From assembly GCA_000226015.1 (NCBI GenBank), contig JH152721.1:56897-115127 (forward strand): a stretch of DNA of 58,231 nucleotides, given 5' to 3'. Position 1 is the stretch's first letter; each line of letters starts with the position of its first letter. Position numbers and translations under genes: made by a program. The notes below the pieces were generated by a model. It ran no database searches, was not told the origin of the DNA, and saw only the letters and a list, made by a program, of their open reading frames with translations. This DNA is from Mnemiopsis leidyi. Its lineage: Eukaryota; Ctenophora; Tentaculata; Lobata; Bolinopsidae. Of this stretch, positions 1 through 11,506 are shown one piece after another.

Positions 1-550
1 CTGACCTGCTGCCGCGAAGCGGCAGCCCCCGCGCGAAGCTGCCGCCCCGTTGAAAATTTGATTTGAAAATTGAAAATTAAATGGGCCGCAACGCAAGGCA
101 ATAGCCCTGCTGCCTCAAACTTTTTTGAAAAGGGTCACAACGTGAGACAAAGTACTGTCATGTCAGCTACGTTGCGGCCTGACCTGCCGGGCCGCAAAGC
201 GGCAACTCCGCGCAAAGCAACTTGTATGTTGATAACCTACTGTCAACGGGCGATGCGCGTCTATAATTTCTTCGAAATCAGAAATTCAGGCCAGGAATGC
301 GTAAGAGCGCGTGATGGCCGGGCCACGACAGTAGGTTATCAACCTACAAGAATTTCTTCGAAATGCGCGTGAGAGCGCGTTATGGCCGCGACAGTAGGTC
401 ATCAATCTACAAAGCTCTTGTTAGAGCACAGGGCAAGCTTGTCTCACGTTGTGAGACCACCGTGCGCGCCGGAGGCTGCCGCTTCGCGGCAGCAGGGCGT
501 TGCACCGTGTAGCAAGAGCAAGCCACATTTTTAGAAATAGGCCATGCAAC
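1..550. repeat. GC-rich fold-back repeat cluster
   Basis: This block is far more GC-rich than the flanking AT-rich DNA and is built from inverted repeats. A 16-base arm, tcacaacgtgagacaa, at about 135-150 recurs inverted at about 438-455. Inside it, a TTGTATGTTGATAACC arm at 224 is mirrored by GGTTATCAACCTACAA ending at 348. The internal motif (gggcgatgcgcgtct, gcgcgtgatggccg) recurs at 44947-45022 and 45499-45721, so this is a family C micro-transposon in fold-back form. A ccgcgaagcgg palindrome sits at each margin of the block. The 100-residue open frame at 70-372 runs through repeats and is not a credible gene. Confidence 0.7.
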
Positions 551-1179
551 CCAATGTATATTTAATATTCTAATTAATATGTTAACTATCCGTCTTGACG
601 TAATATGGCAATCGGCAAGAAATTGATATATCTATTTTATTGATATATTTGTTTCATTGAAACAGATCACTGACACTAATGAGTGTATATACCAAGAATT
701 TAAAGAGAAAATGAATGCAATTGGTAATAGAATCTTTCAGGTTGAAAAGGATCATTTGTTGCACTATTTTATACACCACTTCCATTTTGGGGCTAGGGTC
801 GGAACAAAATTGAGGAAATGTTTCATTGAAGTTAATACAGTATTATAGTTAATAGGACCTATGAGGGATATAAGGTTTATATATTTTTATTCATGATACT
901 TGTTAGATTTTTCCGTGGGATATTTCAATATAAGGAGTGGTAATACACTCCAAAAATGTATTTTTTAAACAGGAAAATTTTATTGATAATGTCTAAATGG
1001 CAGGATTGATTCATCTTCATTGACAGTAGAATTTTGCTTTTATAATGCTTTATATTGGATTGGATTTTTAATCTTTTAATGCATGTGTAAAAGCAGGTTT
1101 GTGTTGATTGTAACACTCTCCTGAAATGTTTTGGAGACCTTTCTCATATATTATTATCATTTTTTCTTTTATATTTAAT
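551..1179. other. No gene recognised
   Basis: AT-rich sequence with only short open frames on either strand. It may be the decayed downstream part of the LINE fragment that follows on the minus strand, but no motif supports that. Confidence 0.4.
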
Positions 1180-1520
1180 GTTGATAAACCTTTTTCAGCT
1201 TAAAAAATCTATTATGAGGCATCCAATCAAAGGCCTCCTTAAAATCAAAATATAATATATCCACTCGAATTTCCCTCTCCATGAGTTCCATTACACAGTT
1301 CCATTACACAGTTCCATTACACAGTTTTAACTAAATTGCTAAGACATGATTTTCTTATAACAAAACCATGTTAATGAGGACTATTTTTATCGTCTACAAA
1401 GGCTCAGAATTCATTTCTTAAAATTTTTTTCATAAACTTTACACAATATACATGTTAAGAAAACTGGTCTATGATTCAAAGGGTCAGTTTTTGAACCACT
1501 CTAGAAAATTGCAGATAGAT
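1180..1520 (-). mobile_element. Decayed LINE reverse-transcriptase fragment
   Basis: Read on the minus strand with frameshifts and stops, this stretch carries the usual order of non-LTR reverse-transcriptase blocks. DPLNHRPVFLTCILCKV starts near 1485 (the family's YRPVSLTS...CKV block). HGFVIRKSCLSNLV follows near 1370 (QHGF.. SCL.NL block). DFKEAFDWMPH lies near 1210-1240 (catalytic motif A, F-D-F-K-x-A-F-D-x-x-P-H). The frame breaks at the triple 13-bp repeat at 1285-1323 and downstream of motif A. This is a long-dead CR1/L2/Jockey-type copy; the clade cannot be fixed from this fragment. Confidence 0.75.
1285..1323. repeat. Three tandem 13-bp repeats
   Basis: The unit gttccattacaca occurs three times in direct succession. 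It lies inside the dead LINE reverse-transcriptase fragment and interrupts its reading frame, so it is probably a replication-slippage expansion after the element died. Confidence 0.85.
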
Positions 1521-2134
1521 TTGCTTCCACTACTTATCTCTTATGATCTTACCAATCATATAGAATGTTTCAGGAAATTCTGTTTATTATAGATTGATTT
1601 GAAACATTTGTTCAAGAAAGCTCCATTGGAGAAACAATTTTGGGTCTTGCCCAATTTTAATAGCACGAATCCTGAAAATTTTGAGTCAATCAACTGAAAT
1701 AATGTCGAAAAGCTTACATATGCAACATCTTATTTAAAATTGCAAGCAAGATTGGGGGAGGACCGCAGAGTGAGCATTGTGATGTGAGCTAAAAATTCAG
1801 CTTAGTACTCCCAAGATTTGACCTTCTCTCCCCATATTATGTTTTCTATGAACAACATTTTGTTGATGCAACTCTCCAGGTTAAAGTATTTTAATCCTTC
1901 AAAATTTGCCATGGGCTAAGATAAGGCAATAAAGCAAGAGTGTGAAACATTGGGTAGGTGCTAATAAAGGTTTATAGAGCTATGGCCCCTATGTTCCTTC
2001 ACCATGCATTAATGAGCAACTAATTTTACCCCTCATTCATTATACTTAATGGCAATCTACTTTGTCACCTGGGTGTTTTCACGTTTAACCTATGGCTTAC
2101 TCACATGAACATAACCTGTTTAACCTCAAGCAGT
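1521..2134 (+). other. Region upstream of CLASRP with candidate acceptor
   Basis: No gene is seen here. The last bases, cctcaagcag at 2124-2133, form a 3' splice-site-like AG one base before the CLASRP ATG (2135). Taken with the same arrangement at the other genes, this is a candidate spliced-leader trans-splice acceptor. A conventional 5'-UTR intron is the alternative. Confidence 0.45.
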
Positions 2135-5100
2135 ATGTGGCACGAAGCTAGGAAGCAAGAGCGTAAGATACGGGGCATGATGGTTGACTACAAGAAAAGA
2201 TCAGAGCGTCGTAGACTATACTACCACAGAATAAAGGCTGATCCCACACAGTTTTTGAGACTTCAAGGGGTCTCTTGTAAAATATATGTTGAGGAGGATG
2301 CAGCTGAGATTGAAAGTGCTGCCTCTGCTCTCATGCCTTGGCAAGGCAACAGATCAAACATGATTGACAGATTTGATGTCAGAGCCAACTTGGATATCAT
2401 TCCTGAACCTGGAAATTTCCTAATATCATCTGAGTTGGGTGAAAATGCTGTCATAGACCAGAAATGCCAGTATGAAAGATGGAGAACTCTAGCAACTAAT
2501 GATTTGGTGGGATTGTCTGTATGTTTGTCTGTCTGTCTCGCGACTTGGTACAGAGATCCTCAACCTACAAGTCTATAGTTTTAGGCTTGCAAATAAGAAC
2601 AAATGGCCTCTTTCAGGAATTATGAGTTAACATATTGCAGGAGACTGGCAGGCATATTATTACTTCTGTAAATGGCTTTTTCAGCCTTTTTGGGAAATTT
2701 TGCTAAGCCTTTGGCCTTTCTGCCAAGTTCTGTATGAAAATTTGATTTTGACCATAAACAGATCATTCAAACAATGTTCTGTAAAAACCTATTGGTTGAT
2801 ATATGAAAGGGTACACATTACAAGTTAGTGCAGTAGTAGAGCTTATCAAATATTCAACAAAATTATTTCAATCTAACAATCCAATTGACAGGTTGGTCTT
2901 GGGGAAGAAGAGTGTCTCATTCAAATTGCTGAAGATGAAGCTGCAGTTTTGACAAAAGCAACAAAGAAATCATCCAGTGGTGCTAAGATTGGATTCAGTT
3001 ATGACTCAAATGTTGCAGATGGCAGTAGTGACAGTGATGATTCTGAAGCTGATTCAAAGGAATTTTTGCCTACTGTATGTAGATTCATTAATTTTAATTC
3101 TCAACCGGAACATCTTCTTCATTTGGTATCAACCGATAGCATTCAAATTAACTTTAGGGTATTGGACAGTGGTAGGTTATTGAAATACAACTAGGATCGT
3201 GATTGTCTTTAAAATGTTTAAATCATGTCCTAATACCATGTAAGCAGTGTGTACCTGTTATTTGTGCATAACTACATTTTGAAAGGTTAGGTAATAGGTT
3301 TACTTGTAACATAATATATGAGAACGTAAACAAGTAAAAGATGCATCACTGTTCTTGATTTTCTCACACATGAAAATTCTTCAGGATCCTGACCTTGATA
3401 TAACTTTTGATGTCCGGGAATTAGACCCTGAGAATAAATCAAAACTTAACGAGATAGCTGCAGAATCTTATGCCATTCCTGACTTCACAAGACTTCACAT
3501 TGAAGACAAGGTTGAATCAGAAATGAGAGAGTTCGAGATTAGGGAGGAACAAAATAGAGCAGAAAGAGTAGCCAAACTTAGTAAGACTGAGAGAAGAAAA
3601 GAGAAAGAGGAGAGAAGAAAGAGTAAGGATGTTCCCCCTCACATGAGAGTTGATGATCCTTACAGAAAACCTCATTCTAGGCGATCATCGTCAAGGCACT
3701 TAGATCAATCAGAAAGTTCCTCAGATGAGGAAAAGACTGTTCAGAATATTGAAATTTCTTCTGCTCGATCAAACACCTACAAGAATGTAAAATCAGCTCA
3801 TAAACCCCCTAAAATTACTCTTCCAATTTTCCTTCAACCTAAAGCAGCCAATTCCGGATTAACTAGTTTGGTTGCTGCAAGAAAGCAATTGCTATCAAAG
3901 AATGATGATGCTTTCGATTTTGGTGCTGGGTCTGCCATGCCTGCTGAACCAATGAATAACACTGTGAATTCAAAAGTAAGACACAAAAGCAGATCCTCTA
4001 GCAATAGTCCTGAAAGATCTCGATCTAGAAGGACAAGGTCTAGGAGTGTATCAAGAAGTAGTTCCAGAGGGCGTTCACGATCAAGGTCTAGGTCAAGAAA
4101 TCGAGCATACTCTAGATCTCGATCCAAATCTAGAGGACGATCACGTTCAAGATCTCGAGGTAGAAGATACAGTTCCAATTCTAGCCAAAATCGGAGCAGG
4201 AGCATAACTAGAGTTGACAGAGAATTATCTCCTCGCAGAAAGGTATCTCCTGTTAAAGATGTGGGAAAGCCTCCATCTCCCGGAACTGTTTCAAAGGCAA
4301 ATGAGTTGCCACTAAAAAAATCTGACACTTTAAAAGCATTAAAACCTCATGAAAGACTTAAGCTTAAGCTCCAGAGCCAACTGAAAAAACGTCAGAGAGA
4401 TGAGAAAAAGAAAGAGCAAGCTCAGATTGAAGCTAAAGAGCAGGAAGCATATGAGAGGGCTGAAGAGTTGAGAGTGCTAAAGAGACAGATGTGGGAGAAA
4501 GAAGAAGAAGAATATTGGAAGAAGAGGGAAGAAGAGGAGAGGGAATATCAGAAGAAAAAAGCTGAAGAAAAGGCTCAGAAAGCTGATGAATCACCTTCAA
4601 ACGGTGAAAAGAACCATTCCAGGTCTAGATCTGGGTCAAGGCGCCGACAAAAATCACGTTCTAATTCGAGAGAAAAATCATCTGAAAGAAGAAATTCAAA
4701 AAGAGTAAGATCTTCATCATCCTCTTATGAGTCCAATAAAAAAATTAGTTTGGTACCTGAATATGAGGGAGAAGACAGAGATGGTGCTTCCTCAAAAAAT
4801 AGTAGTCGACGTAGAGAGAATCATGCTAAATCGAGGAGCAGAGCAGATGAAAGTAGGAGGAGACCAGAGCATGGTGAAAAAGAACGAAGTAATGAGAACA
4901 GGAGGAGGAGTAGAAATGAGGGAGATCGAAGAAGAACTGAAACTGAAAGTAGGTACCCCATTGACAGTAGACATGGAGACTCTGATAGATCTAGACATCA
5001 TGGAGGTACTGGAGAAGAGAGAGGAGACCGGAATAGACATTCTGACTGTGGTCGGAAACGAGATGATGACAGAAGCAGGTACCAAGAGGAGTCCAGGAGT

Positions 5101-5148
5101 AGAGATAGAGATAGAGATAGAGGGAGTTATAGGTCTGGTTATCGATAG
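2135..5148 (+). CDS. CLASRP: CLK4-associating SR-rich protein (SWAP2/CLASRP family)
   Basis: Three coding exons, 2135-2506, 2892-3074 and 3385-5148, give 772 residues. The N-terminus begins MWHEARKQERKIRGMMVDYK, followed by MPWQGNRSNMIDRFDVRA and CQYERWRTLATNDL. These are hallmark blocks of the SWAP/CLASRP N-terminal domain, in which the family is conserved from animals to plants. The third exon starts with an acidic stretch (DPDLDITFDVRELDPE) and continues with an RS domain (about residues 390-450). A charged coiled-coil follows (about 500-585, KPHERLKLKLQSQL to KKKAEEKAQK), then a second Arg/Ser/Asp/Glu-rich tail. The family regulates alternative splicing and interacts with CLK kinases in nuclear speckles. 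The start was chosen because homologues begin with MWHEA; an earlier in-frame ATG at 2105 lacks support. The human protein is about 674 residues. Confidence 0.93.
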
Positions 5149-5594
5149 TGCATGTTGTATATCTGCTCTTTAGCTGTGAACTGGGATATTTTTATTGGTT
5201 TGTTTTGTTGCATTCTGTCTTCACCTAATATGTAATACTGTTATATTGGCCCTGTGTTCGAATTTTTTCAGCAGATTTATTGTGACAAAATGCCCTGTAA
5301 TGCAGTGAAATTTTAAATTTTATTCTGTAATGATCTATTTCAAATTTTTAGCTTTAAAGATTCTACTTACTTTCCATAAAGTTTTCGTTTGACTATAACC
5401 AGGTCAGCTAGACTGTATCAAATGACAATCATGATTTAAATATCATTTAAATCAATTGCATGAAGGCTTTAGATCTATCATGTGGAAGACGATAATAGAA
5501 GTTAAAGGTAAATCATTGATGTTGTATAGTGATCTGTACAAGCTCACTATTTCCTGAATAACACTGAACGCATCAATATCTCAGCTGGAGTAAA
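5149..5594 (+). other. CLASRP-TMPPE intergenic region with candidate acceptor
   Basis: A gap of 446 bp between stop and next ATG. It holds no open frame of note. A splice-acceptor-like caatatctcag ends at 5584, ten bases before the TMPPE ATG. No obvious TATA element is seen in the gap. Confidence 0.45.
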
Positions 5595-7397
5595 ATGGCT
5601 GGAACTTTCAGAACAGCCCTAAAATTGACGGGCCTCTCAATTCTGGCAATCGTATGTATTCAGCTTCACATTTCCATCAATAAACCCTGGTACAGATACA
5701 AACTGATGAGACTTCAGATACTGACGTTTCTACAAACCGTTATGTCCTATGGCAGCTACTATCTTTACAGAACCTACAAAATCTCGTCGTTGTGGAAAAA
5801 GTTTGCCGTCATCGTGATTGTGCTTACTCATGTTTCCTTTTTCGCTCAGTACATGTTCATCGCAGACAATCCTTCCATTGTCACTATCGTGCCATTCTTG
5901 GCTTTCGGATGTCACGTTTTCATGTGTTTGGGAACACTTTGTGCAGACATTGGAACATTCCTCTTCATACCTTTCACAATGAAAATTAGTGTGGCTTACC
6001 AGAAGTTTAAGTTAAACTTTGTGCCGGTCTGTGCTATAATATTGACTCTGTGGTCCTTTATCAACACAATTCTTCCTCCTCAACACAGCACAGTTCATGT
6101 CCCGATCAACGGACTGGATCCTAAGTTAAATAACCTTCACATTATTCATTTGTCTGACATTCATGTGGGTCCAACTACTGGGAAAGTCTTTGTTGATTGG
6201 TTGGTTAATGAAGTGAACACTTATAATCCCGATGTGGTTGTTATTACTGGAGATCTTGTGGATAGTTCGGTCAAGAATTTGAGGAATGCAGTGTGGAATC
6301 TCAAAAACTTTAAGTCTAAGTATGGAACTTTTTATGTTACAGGTAATATGCTGTCGAATTTTAAATTTTATAATGTTTTGGTGAAATTTGAAATTTGTTA
6401 AATCCTTCCAAGAATAAGAGCAAATATTTTGTTTTAAATATATGTCCTTATATTCAGGATTGATCTTGCTTTTCGAACGAAATATTCTGCATATTTACAG
6501 GAAATCGTGAGTAATATACAAACTCTGAATATTTTCAGGAAATCATGAGTACTATACAAACGATGTTGACAACTGGCTAAACTACTTACGCGACCAATTA
6601 GGTCTAATCACTTTACACAACCAACACCACGTGATCAGAGAGGGTAACGCCAGTTTGTGTGTGGCGGGGATTGATGACATTCAGGCAGAAAAGATGAGGT
6701 GAGGCCCCCCGTTGTGTAACGAGAGAGATTTTTTGTTAAGTATCCTGGTATTTTGTGCACTGTACAGATAATCCAGTTTTACTTCTTTGAGCACCGTGCT
6801 CCGCTTAACAACACTGTATTATAATTTATGATATGTACTAAAAACTGTATAGTACTATACACTGTATTGTATTATTTACATTAAATGTAGATTGTATTAC
6901 AGCTATACCGATCACAGTCCAGACCCTGTAACAGCTACTGAAGGTTGTCCTGACGACACACCCATTATCATGCTTGCTCACCAACCTAAAGCAGCCAAAC
7001 TCACCATCAAATCTCTGCCTAGGGTGGACCTTGTTCTTTCAGGTCAGTTATACAAACGCACAATACTTTAATTCATCGTCTGACTTCTACTTAACAATAC
7101 TTTGTCTTTTTCAAGTTGTAAGAATGTTCAATTTAGTAACCACCCAGCACCAAAGATTAAATCAAAAAACGGGAAAATCATAACTACGAAATGGTTTCAG
7201 GACACACCCACGGTGGACAGTTTTTCCCGGTTCACATACCGGTCTACCTTGCAAACCCTTACTTTGCTGGGCTGTACAAAGTGTCAGCCGACACTCACGT
7301 GTATGTGTCACGTGGTCTGCGATTCTACGGAGCTCCAACACGGTTTTTGTCTTACCCTGAATTTACTTCGGTGTACTTAGTGAGTAGTCAACCCTGA
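5595..7397 (+). CDS. TMPPE: Transmembrane metallophosphoesterase (TMPPE-like)
   Basis: Four exons, 5595-6342, 6539-6698, 6903-7042 and 7201-7397, give 414 residues. The first 170 or so residues contain several hydrophobic segments and predict a multi-pass membrane region. The remainder is a calcineurin-like phosphoesterase domain with all five metal-site blocks: SDIHVG, VITGDLVD, TGNHEYY (created only by joining exons 1 and 2), MLAHQP and SGHTHGG (joined across exons 3 and 4). Layout and length match vertebrate TMPPE (about 450 residues), whose substrate is not established to my knowledge. Intron 1 carries a duplicated acceptor (see 6491-6561). The active site appears intact. Confidence 0.9.
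6491..6561 (+). repeat. Duplicated 3' splice site and exon start in TMPPE intron 1
   Basis: A 33-bp segment at 6491-6523 is repeated at 6529-6561 with 30 identical positions. Each copy consists of polypyrimidine-AG followed by the first bases of exon 2. The downstream copy encodes the essential GNHE metal-binding block. The upstream copy, if used, reads into TAA five codons in, so it behaves as a decoy acceptor. Confidence 0.85.
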
Positions 7398-7969
7398 TTT
7401 TGTGGACATTACTCATCTGGTTTTGTTTCATAAGGAACTTCTATTCAAATGAATGAACTAGCTGGTAAGGACAGGTTTTTTTGATAATTGTTTTTGATTT
7501 GAGTTGCATGTTTGTGTGATGGTTATGATATTTATTTCGTTGTTTACTTTCTCTGTATCATTTGAGTTCAGATTTATTTATAGTTTTTTACCCCAATAAA
7601 TTGTTTGATTGCAGAAAGTTTTTAGCTATTAGGTAGGTTACTCTTGCTCTCTAATATTCGCGTTGTCGTTTTATAAACCTCATGTAACCTCAGCTACAGG
7701 TACGTTTCCCTATGTTTCAAGGTATTATCAGACTATATATGTGGTCTCTCTAACTCCTACATTACACGCACGGATATTATTATATCTCTGGCAACAACGC
7801 ATATTTTAGATCATTTGGGTGCTTCTAAAAACTTTATTATTATGAAAAGAATATAACTTCAACATCATAGTTTTCGTCTATTATATGTTGCTAATATATA
7901 GCTAACTCTAACTTACAGTAACGTACTCAGAACTCTAACTTCCTCAATATCCAGTATAGTGTTGTTATC
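7398..7969 (+). other. TMPPE-TMED intergenic region
   Basis: A gap of 572 bp. It contains AATAAA at 7595-7600, a plausible TMPPE polyadenylation signal. Several AGs precede the next start; the best acceptor-like one is tcctcaatatccag ending at 7954, fifteen bases before the ATG. Confidence 0.4.
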
Positions 7970-9238
7970 ATGTCTACATTCTCATGGCTGGTTTGTGTGT
8001 TATTACTGCCCTCAGTAGCTTCTCTCTATTTCCACATGTGGGAAACAGATGTCAAATGTTTTGTAGAAGAGGTACCTGATGAAACAATGATTAGTGGTTA
8101 GTTTACTCGTTTGTTTACATTAACTTATTGAGAGTGAATCTACTACCTAATTATTATCAAGTATGAAGAATCATCTAGATAGTTTCCCTATTGTTGCTAC
8201 TAGGGGTCAAGTAAAATAATTTTCATCTCTGTAAAAGCAAAGTAAGATCTAGATTCTAGCCTAAATTCTAGCCTAGATTCAGGTGAGATTTCTTACTTCT
8301 CTTATCTCTAACCGTCATCCCCCGACCAGGTAAATACAAAGTAGAGGTATACGACGACAAAGCAGAACAATTCGTCAACAAAGACGGTATAGGAATGCAC
8401 GTAGACATAAAAGACCCAGAAGCTAAAGTGATCTTGTCCAAGTACTATACAAACGAGGGACAGTTTGTTTTTACTACACACACCCCTGGGGAACACCACA
8501 TTTGTCTCAGTCCCAATTCCACTAGGTGGTTTAGTGGTGGCAGTAGATTGGTATGTCGGCGTTTTATCTGCTTGATTTACTCGACTTTAAGTTTATCGGT
8601 ACGTTATTTTGACGGAATTTACGCAGAAAGTGTATACTGTGTCAACGAAATGTTTTAAAACATGTGGTATTTTCAGCGAGTACATCTTAACATAGATGTA
8701 GGCGAACACGCAAATGATTACAAGCAGATCCAAGCTAAGGAGAAGCTGAGCGAACTGCAGCTGAGAGTCAGACAGCTTCTCGAGCAAGTCGACCAAATAA
8801 CTAAGGAGCAGAATTATCAGCGGGTTTGTTGTTTATGTTTGCAACTTGTTTGCTTAAACTCCTAGGATGTCCCATCAGTCTCAGTATTTTTGTGTCGTTT
8901 TAGTAACGCGCTAAAATTCTATAATTACAGAATTAAAGTGAACTTCGCGCACACAACCCAACCTTTTGTGTTTTATTGACATTACCAACGATATAGTATA
9001 CCACGTCAGCCTATCCGCGATTTCATTACCTTTCCGTTATAGCAAAGTCGCTAATAGGTTTACACACTTCCACTCAATAATATTTCAGAGTCGAGAAGAG
9101 AGATTCAGATTCACCTCCGAGAGCACAAACACTCGAGTGTTGTGGTGGGCTGTGGCTCAGACCTCTATCTTGCTGCTTGTAGGCGCCTGGCAAATGCGAC
9201 ATCTCAAAGGTTTCTTTGAGGCTAAGAAACTGGTGTAA
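7970..9238 (+). CDS. TMED9: p24 family cargo receptor, TMED4/TMED9 type
   Basis: Four exons, 7970-8096, 8330-8550, 8677-8823 and 9089-9238, give 214 residues. A signal peptide (hydrophobic, ending near SVAS) is followed by the GOLD domain start [20 protein letters not shown]. Then come the p24-alpha blocks [10 protein letters not shown] and [11 protein letters not shown], and a coiled coil ([18 protein letters not shown]). A single transmembrane helix precedes the cytosolic tail FFEAKKLV. The FF and KK signals are the known COPII and COPI sorting motifs of p24 proteins cycling between ER and Golgi. TMED4 and TMED9 are vertebrate duplicates, so the invertebrate gene is equally close to both. 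Confidence 0.93.
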
Positions 9239-9879
9239 ATGGAGGACTGTTTATAACTTCTATACAATTTGTTTTATTACCTTTGCATTGCATTGGGTTG
9301 GATTTGTAGAAAAATTGGGAATGTTCAGTAATTTATATTTATTGTTTTTTTTCGTTTCACAGATCCAATTTCATCGTCACTTTTGAATAGATGAAGCTAC
9401 CCAGCTTTTTGATTAGCTATTAAATCTTAGATCTTATGTTTAGCTTATCTTTTATATATTCAGTAAAATTTGTTGGTATGTATGTATCATTTTGGTATGT
9501 AATGCATCATTTTCTTCGTTATAATCTTTGGTTTTACTTAAGTGGAATACATAATAGTCACTGAAACTGATTTGGGAGCAATAGACGTTAGAATTATTTG
9601 AAAGGGTCGGAAATTTTTTAAATAGCCTGAGAGTGTTTCTTAAAATTTATTGGTTTAGCCTATCATTGGTCAAAAAATTTCCGACTCTTTGTCAAGAATA
9701 CTCTGTTGATACATCAGTCAAATAATGCTGTACTAATATTCACTCAATAGCGACGAGATTGTCTGATATTAAGTTATTCAATTTGACATATTTTTCTGTT
9801 GTAATAAAACTTAATGGATTATGATACTATTTCAAAAGCTACACACGTTTGATCACAAATTACAAGTATGCAATTCAGG
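9239..9879 (+). other. TMED-PhyH intergenic region with candidate acceptor
   Basis: A gap of 641 bp without an open frame. AATAAA at about 9803-9808 lies some 70 bases before an acceptor-like gcaattcag ending at 9878. One base separates that AG from the ATG at 9880. A polyadenylation signal close to an acceptor is the arrangement expected between trans-spliced cistrons. Confidence 0.45.
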
Positions 9880-11181
9880 ATGGCAAGACTTACAGCTCAA
9901 CAACGCTACTTATTTGACCTCCGTGGCTTTCTCATCCTCAGAAATATCATACCAAACGAAGAGCTAACTGCTGCAAAAGAAGCTATATCTGCAAACTTGC
10001 ACAAGTTTCACGAGAGAAAGGGTGCTCTGAGGAACTCACGACTGGAAAAGTTTCAAGGTGATCACGTGAGAGGCAGGCTGGATTGCGGGACAATGTTACA
10101 CTGGGACAAGCCACATTGTGAGGTATTCAGGAGGCTCCTCGTCATTCCTCAAGTTATTCCTGTCTTGAATGAATTGTGCGGCAAGGGATACAGGCTAGTT
10201 TTTTCTTGAAGTTGTTGAATTATAGACGCAGCCTGTTTGGAAAAATCCGATTTGTGCATTTAGTTTTACGGCCTCCAACAAATGATTTTAACGGTAAGTT
10301 TTGTCACAGGTTGGACCACCTTCCCCTGACGATAATTCAATACAAAGACGCTGAAGGATTTGACTTACATGGTGGGAACCTAGACGAGAATGGAGAGTGG
10401 ATGCAGGATCTAACGTACGACTGTAGGTACTACTCTTTTAACACTTTTGGACAATTTTGAAGTATGGTTTACTGGAAATTTACTAAAACTTGTTTACTCT
10501 GTTACTTGTAACCTATCCCTACCATAATATTAGATGCTATAATGACGTAGAAATATCTTCAACTACATGATTCAGGTTTGGGAAAATTTCCTGTAATCTA
10601 CTGAACGTAGCGATCACGCTCGACAAGGTGGAGCCTGGAGACGGCGGGTTTGTTATCATACCTGGCTCTCACAAGGCTAACTTCCCTCTTCCGCCTGAAA
10701 TTGCACAATGTGACAAGTTGGACGGGAATAAGTACCTCATTAATCCCGCTCTTAATCCAGGTATATCGACATCTCACATTTATCCTTATTTAAATTGCCT
10801 AGTATAAACTTATATTATGAAAATTAAGGTACCCTAAATGTAGACAGTGTAAAAATTCACCATCTTGTTGCAGGGGACGTGTTGATATTTACCGAAGCAG
10901 CCACACACGGGGCGTTCCCCTGGCATGGAAATTCTGAATCAAGAAGAACCATCTTCTACAGATACTGTCCTCCCAACTTTGCATACGGGCGAGGCTACTT
11001 CGACAAGAACGCGGAGCTGGCGCGGGAACTGACAGAGCAGCAGAGTGTGGTGTTACAACCACCTTTTGTACCCCGACTGAACCGACTTCATTTAGAGGAT
11101 GATGGGACTGTCGGAACCACCATCAGGAGTGAGATGAAGATAGCGTACGACAAGGAAGTTTTTGATAATGACTACTTCTGA
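9880..11181 (+). CDS. Phytanoyl-CoA dioxygenase (PhyH) superfamily protein
   Basis: Four exons, 9880-10193, 10310-10426, 10576-10760 and 10874-11181, give 307 residues. PhyH features are the N-terminal YLFDLRGFLILRNII helix-strand, GYRLDH, EGFDLHGG, the DGGFVIIPGSHKANFP block and a distal ATHGAFPW. Members are Fe(II)/2-oxoglutarate oxygenases. The histidines in LHGG and THGAFPW are likely metal ligands, but I cannot place the usual HxD aspartate with certainty. It is therefore not named PHYHD1, and the substrate is unknown. Intron 1 (10194-10309) appears to use a GC donor (acag|gctagt); only this junction yields the conserved GYRLDH. An in-frame ATG at 9868 is possible, but an acceptor-like AG falls between it and 9880. 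Confidence 0.82.
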
Positions 11182-11506
11182 AGATCATACATGATGTGCT
11201 CCTTACGACCCTCAAGGAAATTTCACATGATTCTTATTGCGGCTAAAAAATGTAAAACCTTACGCCGACCGTGACCCGTTAGATTAAGTAAATTATCAGA
11301 GAAAATATTATGTGATGTTTTTGTAAATATATTTTCAAATGTTTTTTTAATTTTTGAGAGAATTTTTGATTTTATATCAAATTAAGCTTGGCAAGACCGT
11401 AAAACTATATACTTCATAGTCCTTGTTTTCGACTCTATCCATATTTTCGTCAATTTATTAAATTCTATCCTCCATGGCTGAATGCTGAACTATGATCTTC
11501 TAGTTT
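11182..11506 (+). other. PhyH-ATG10 intergenic region with candidate acceptor
   Basis: A gap of only 325 bp. It ends with tgatcttctag at 11493-11503, a good acceptor-like sequence three bases before the ATG10 start. No other feature is seen. Confidence 0.5.

Noticed and set aside
3834..4328. 164-residue minus-strand open frame rich in Leu, Asp and Arg
   Set aside because: It is the antisense shadow of the CLASRP RS domain; repetitive arginine/serine codons keep the opposite strand open.
9868..9879. Upstream ATG for the PhyH gene
   Set aside because: An acceptor-like attcag falls between it and the ATG at 9880, and the extra four residues have no support.
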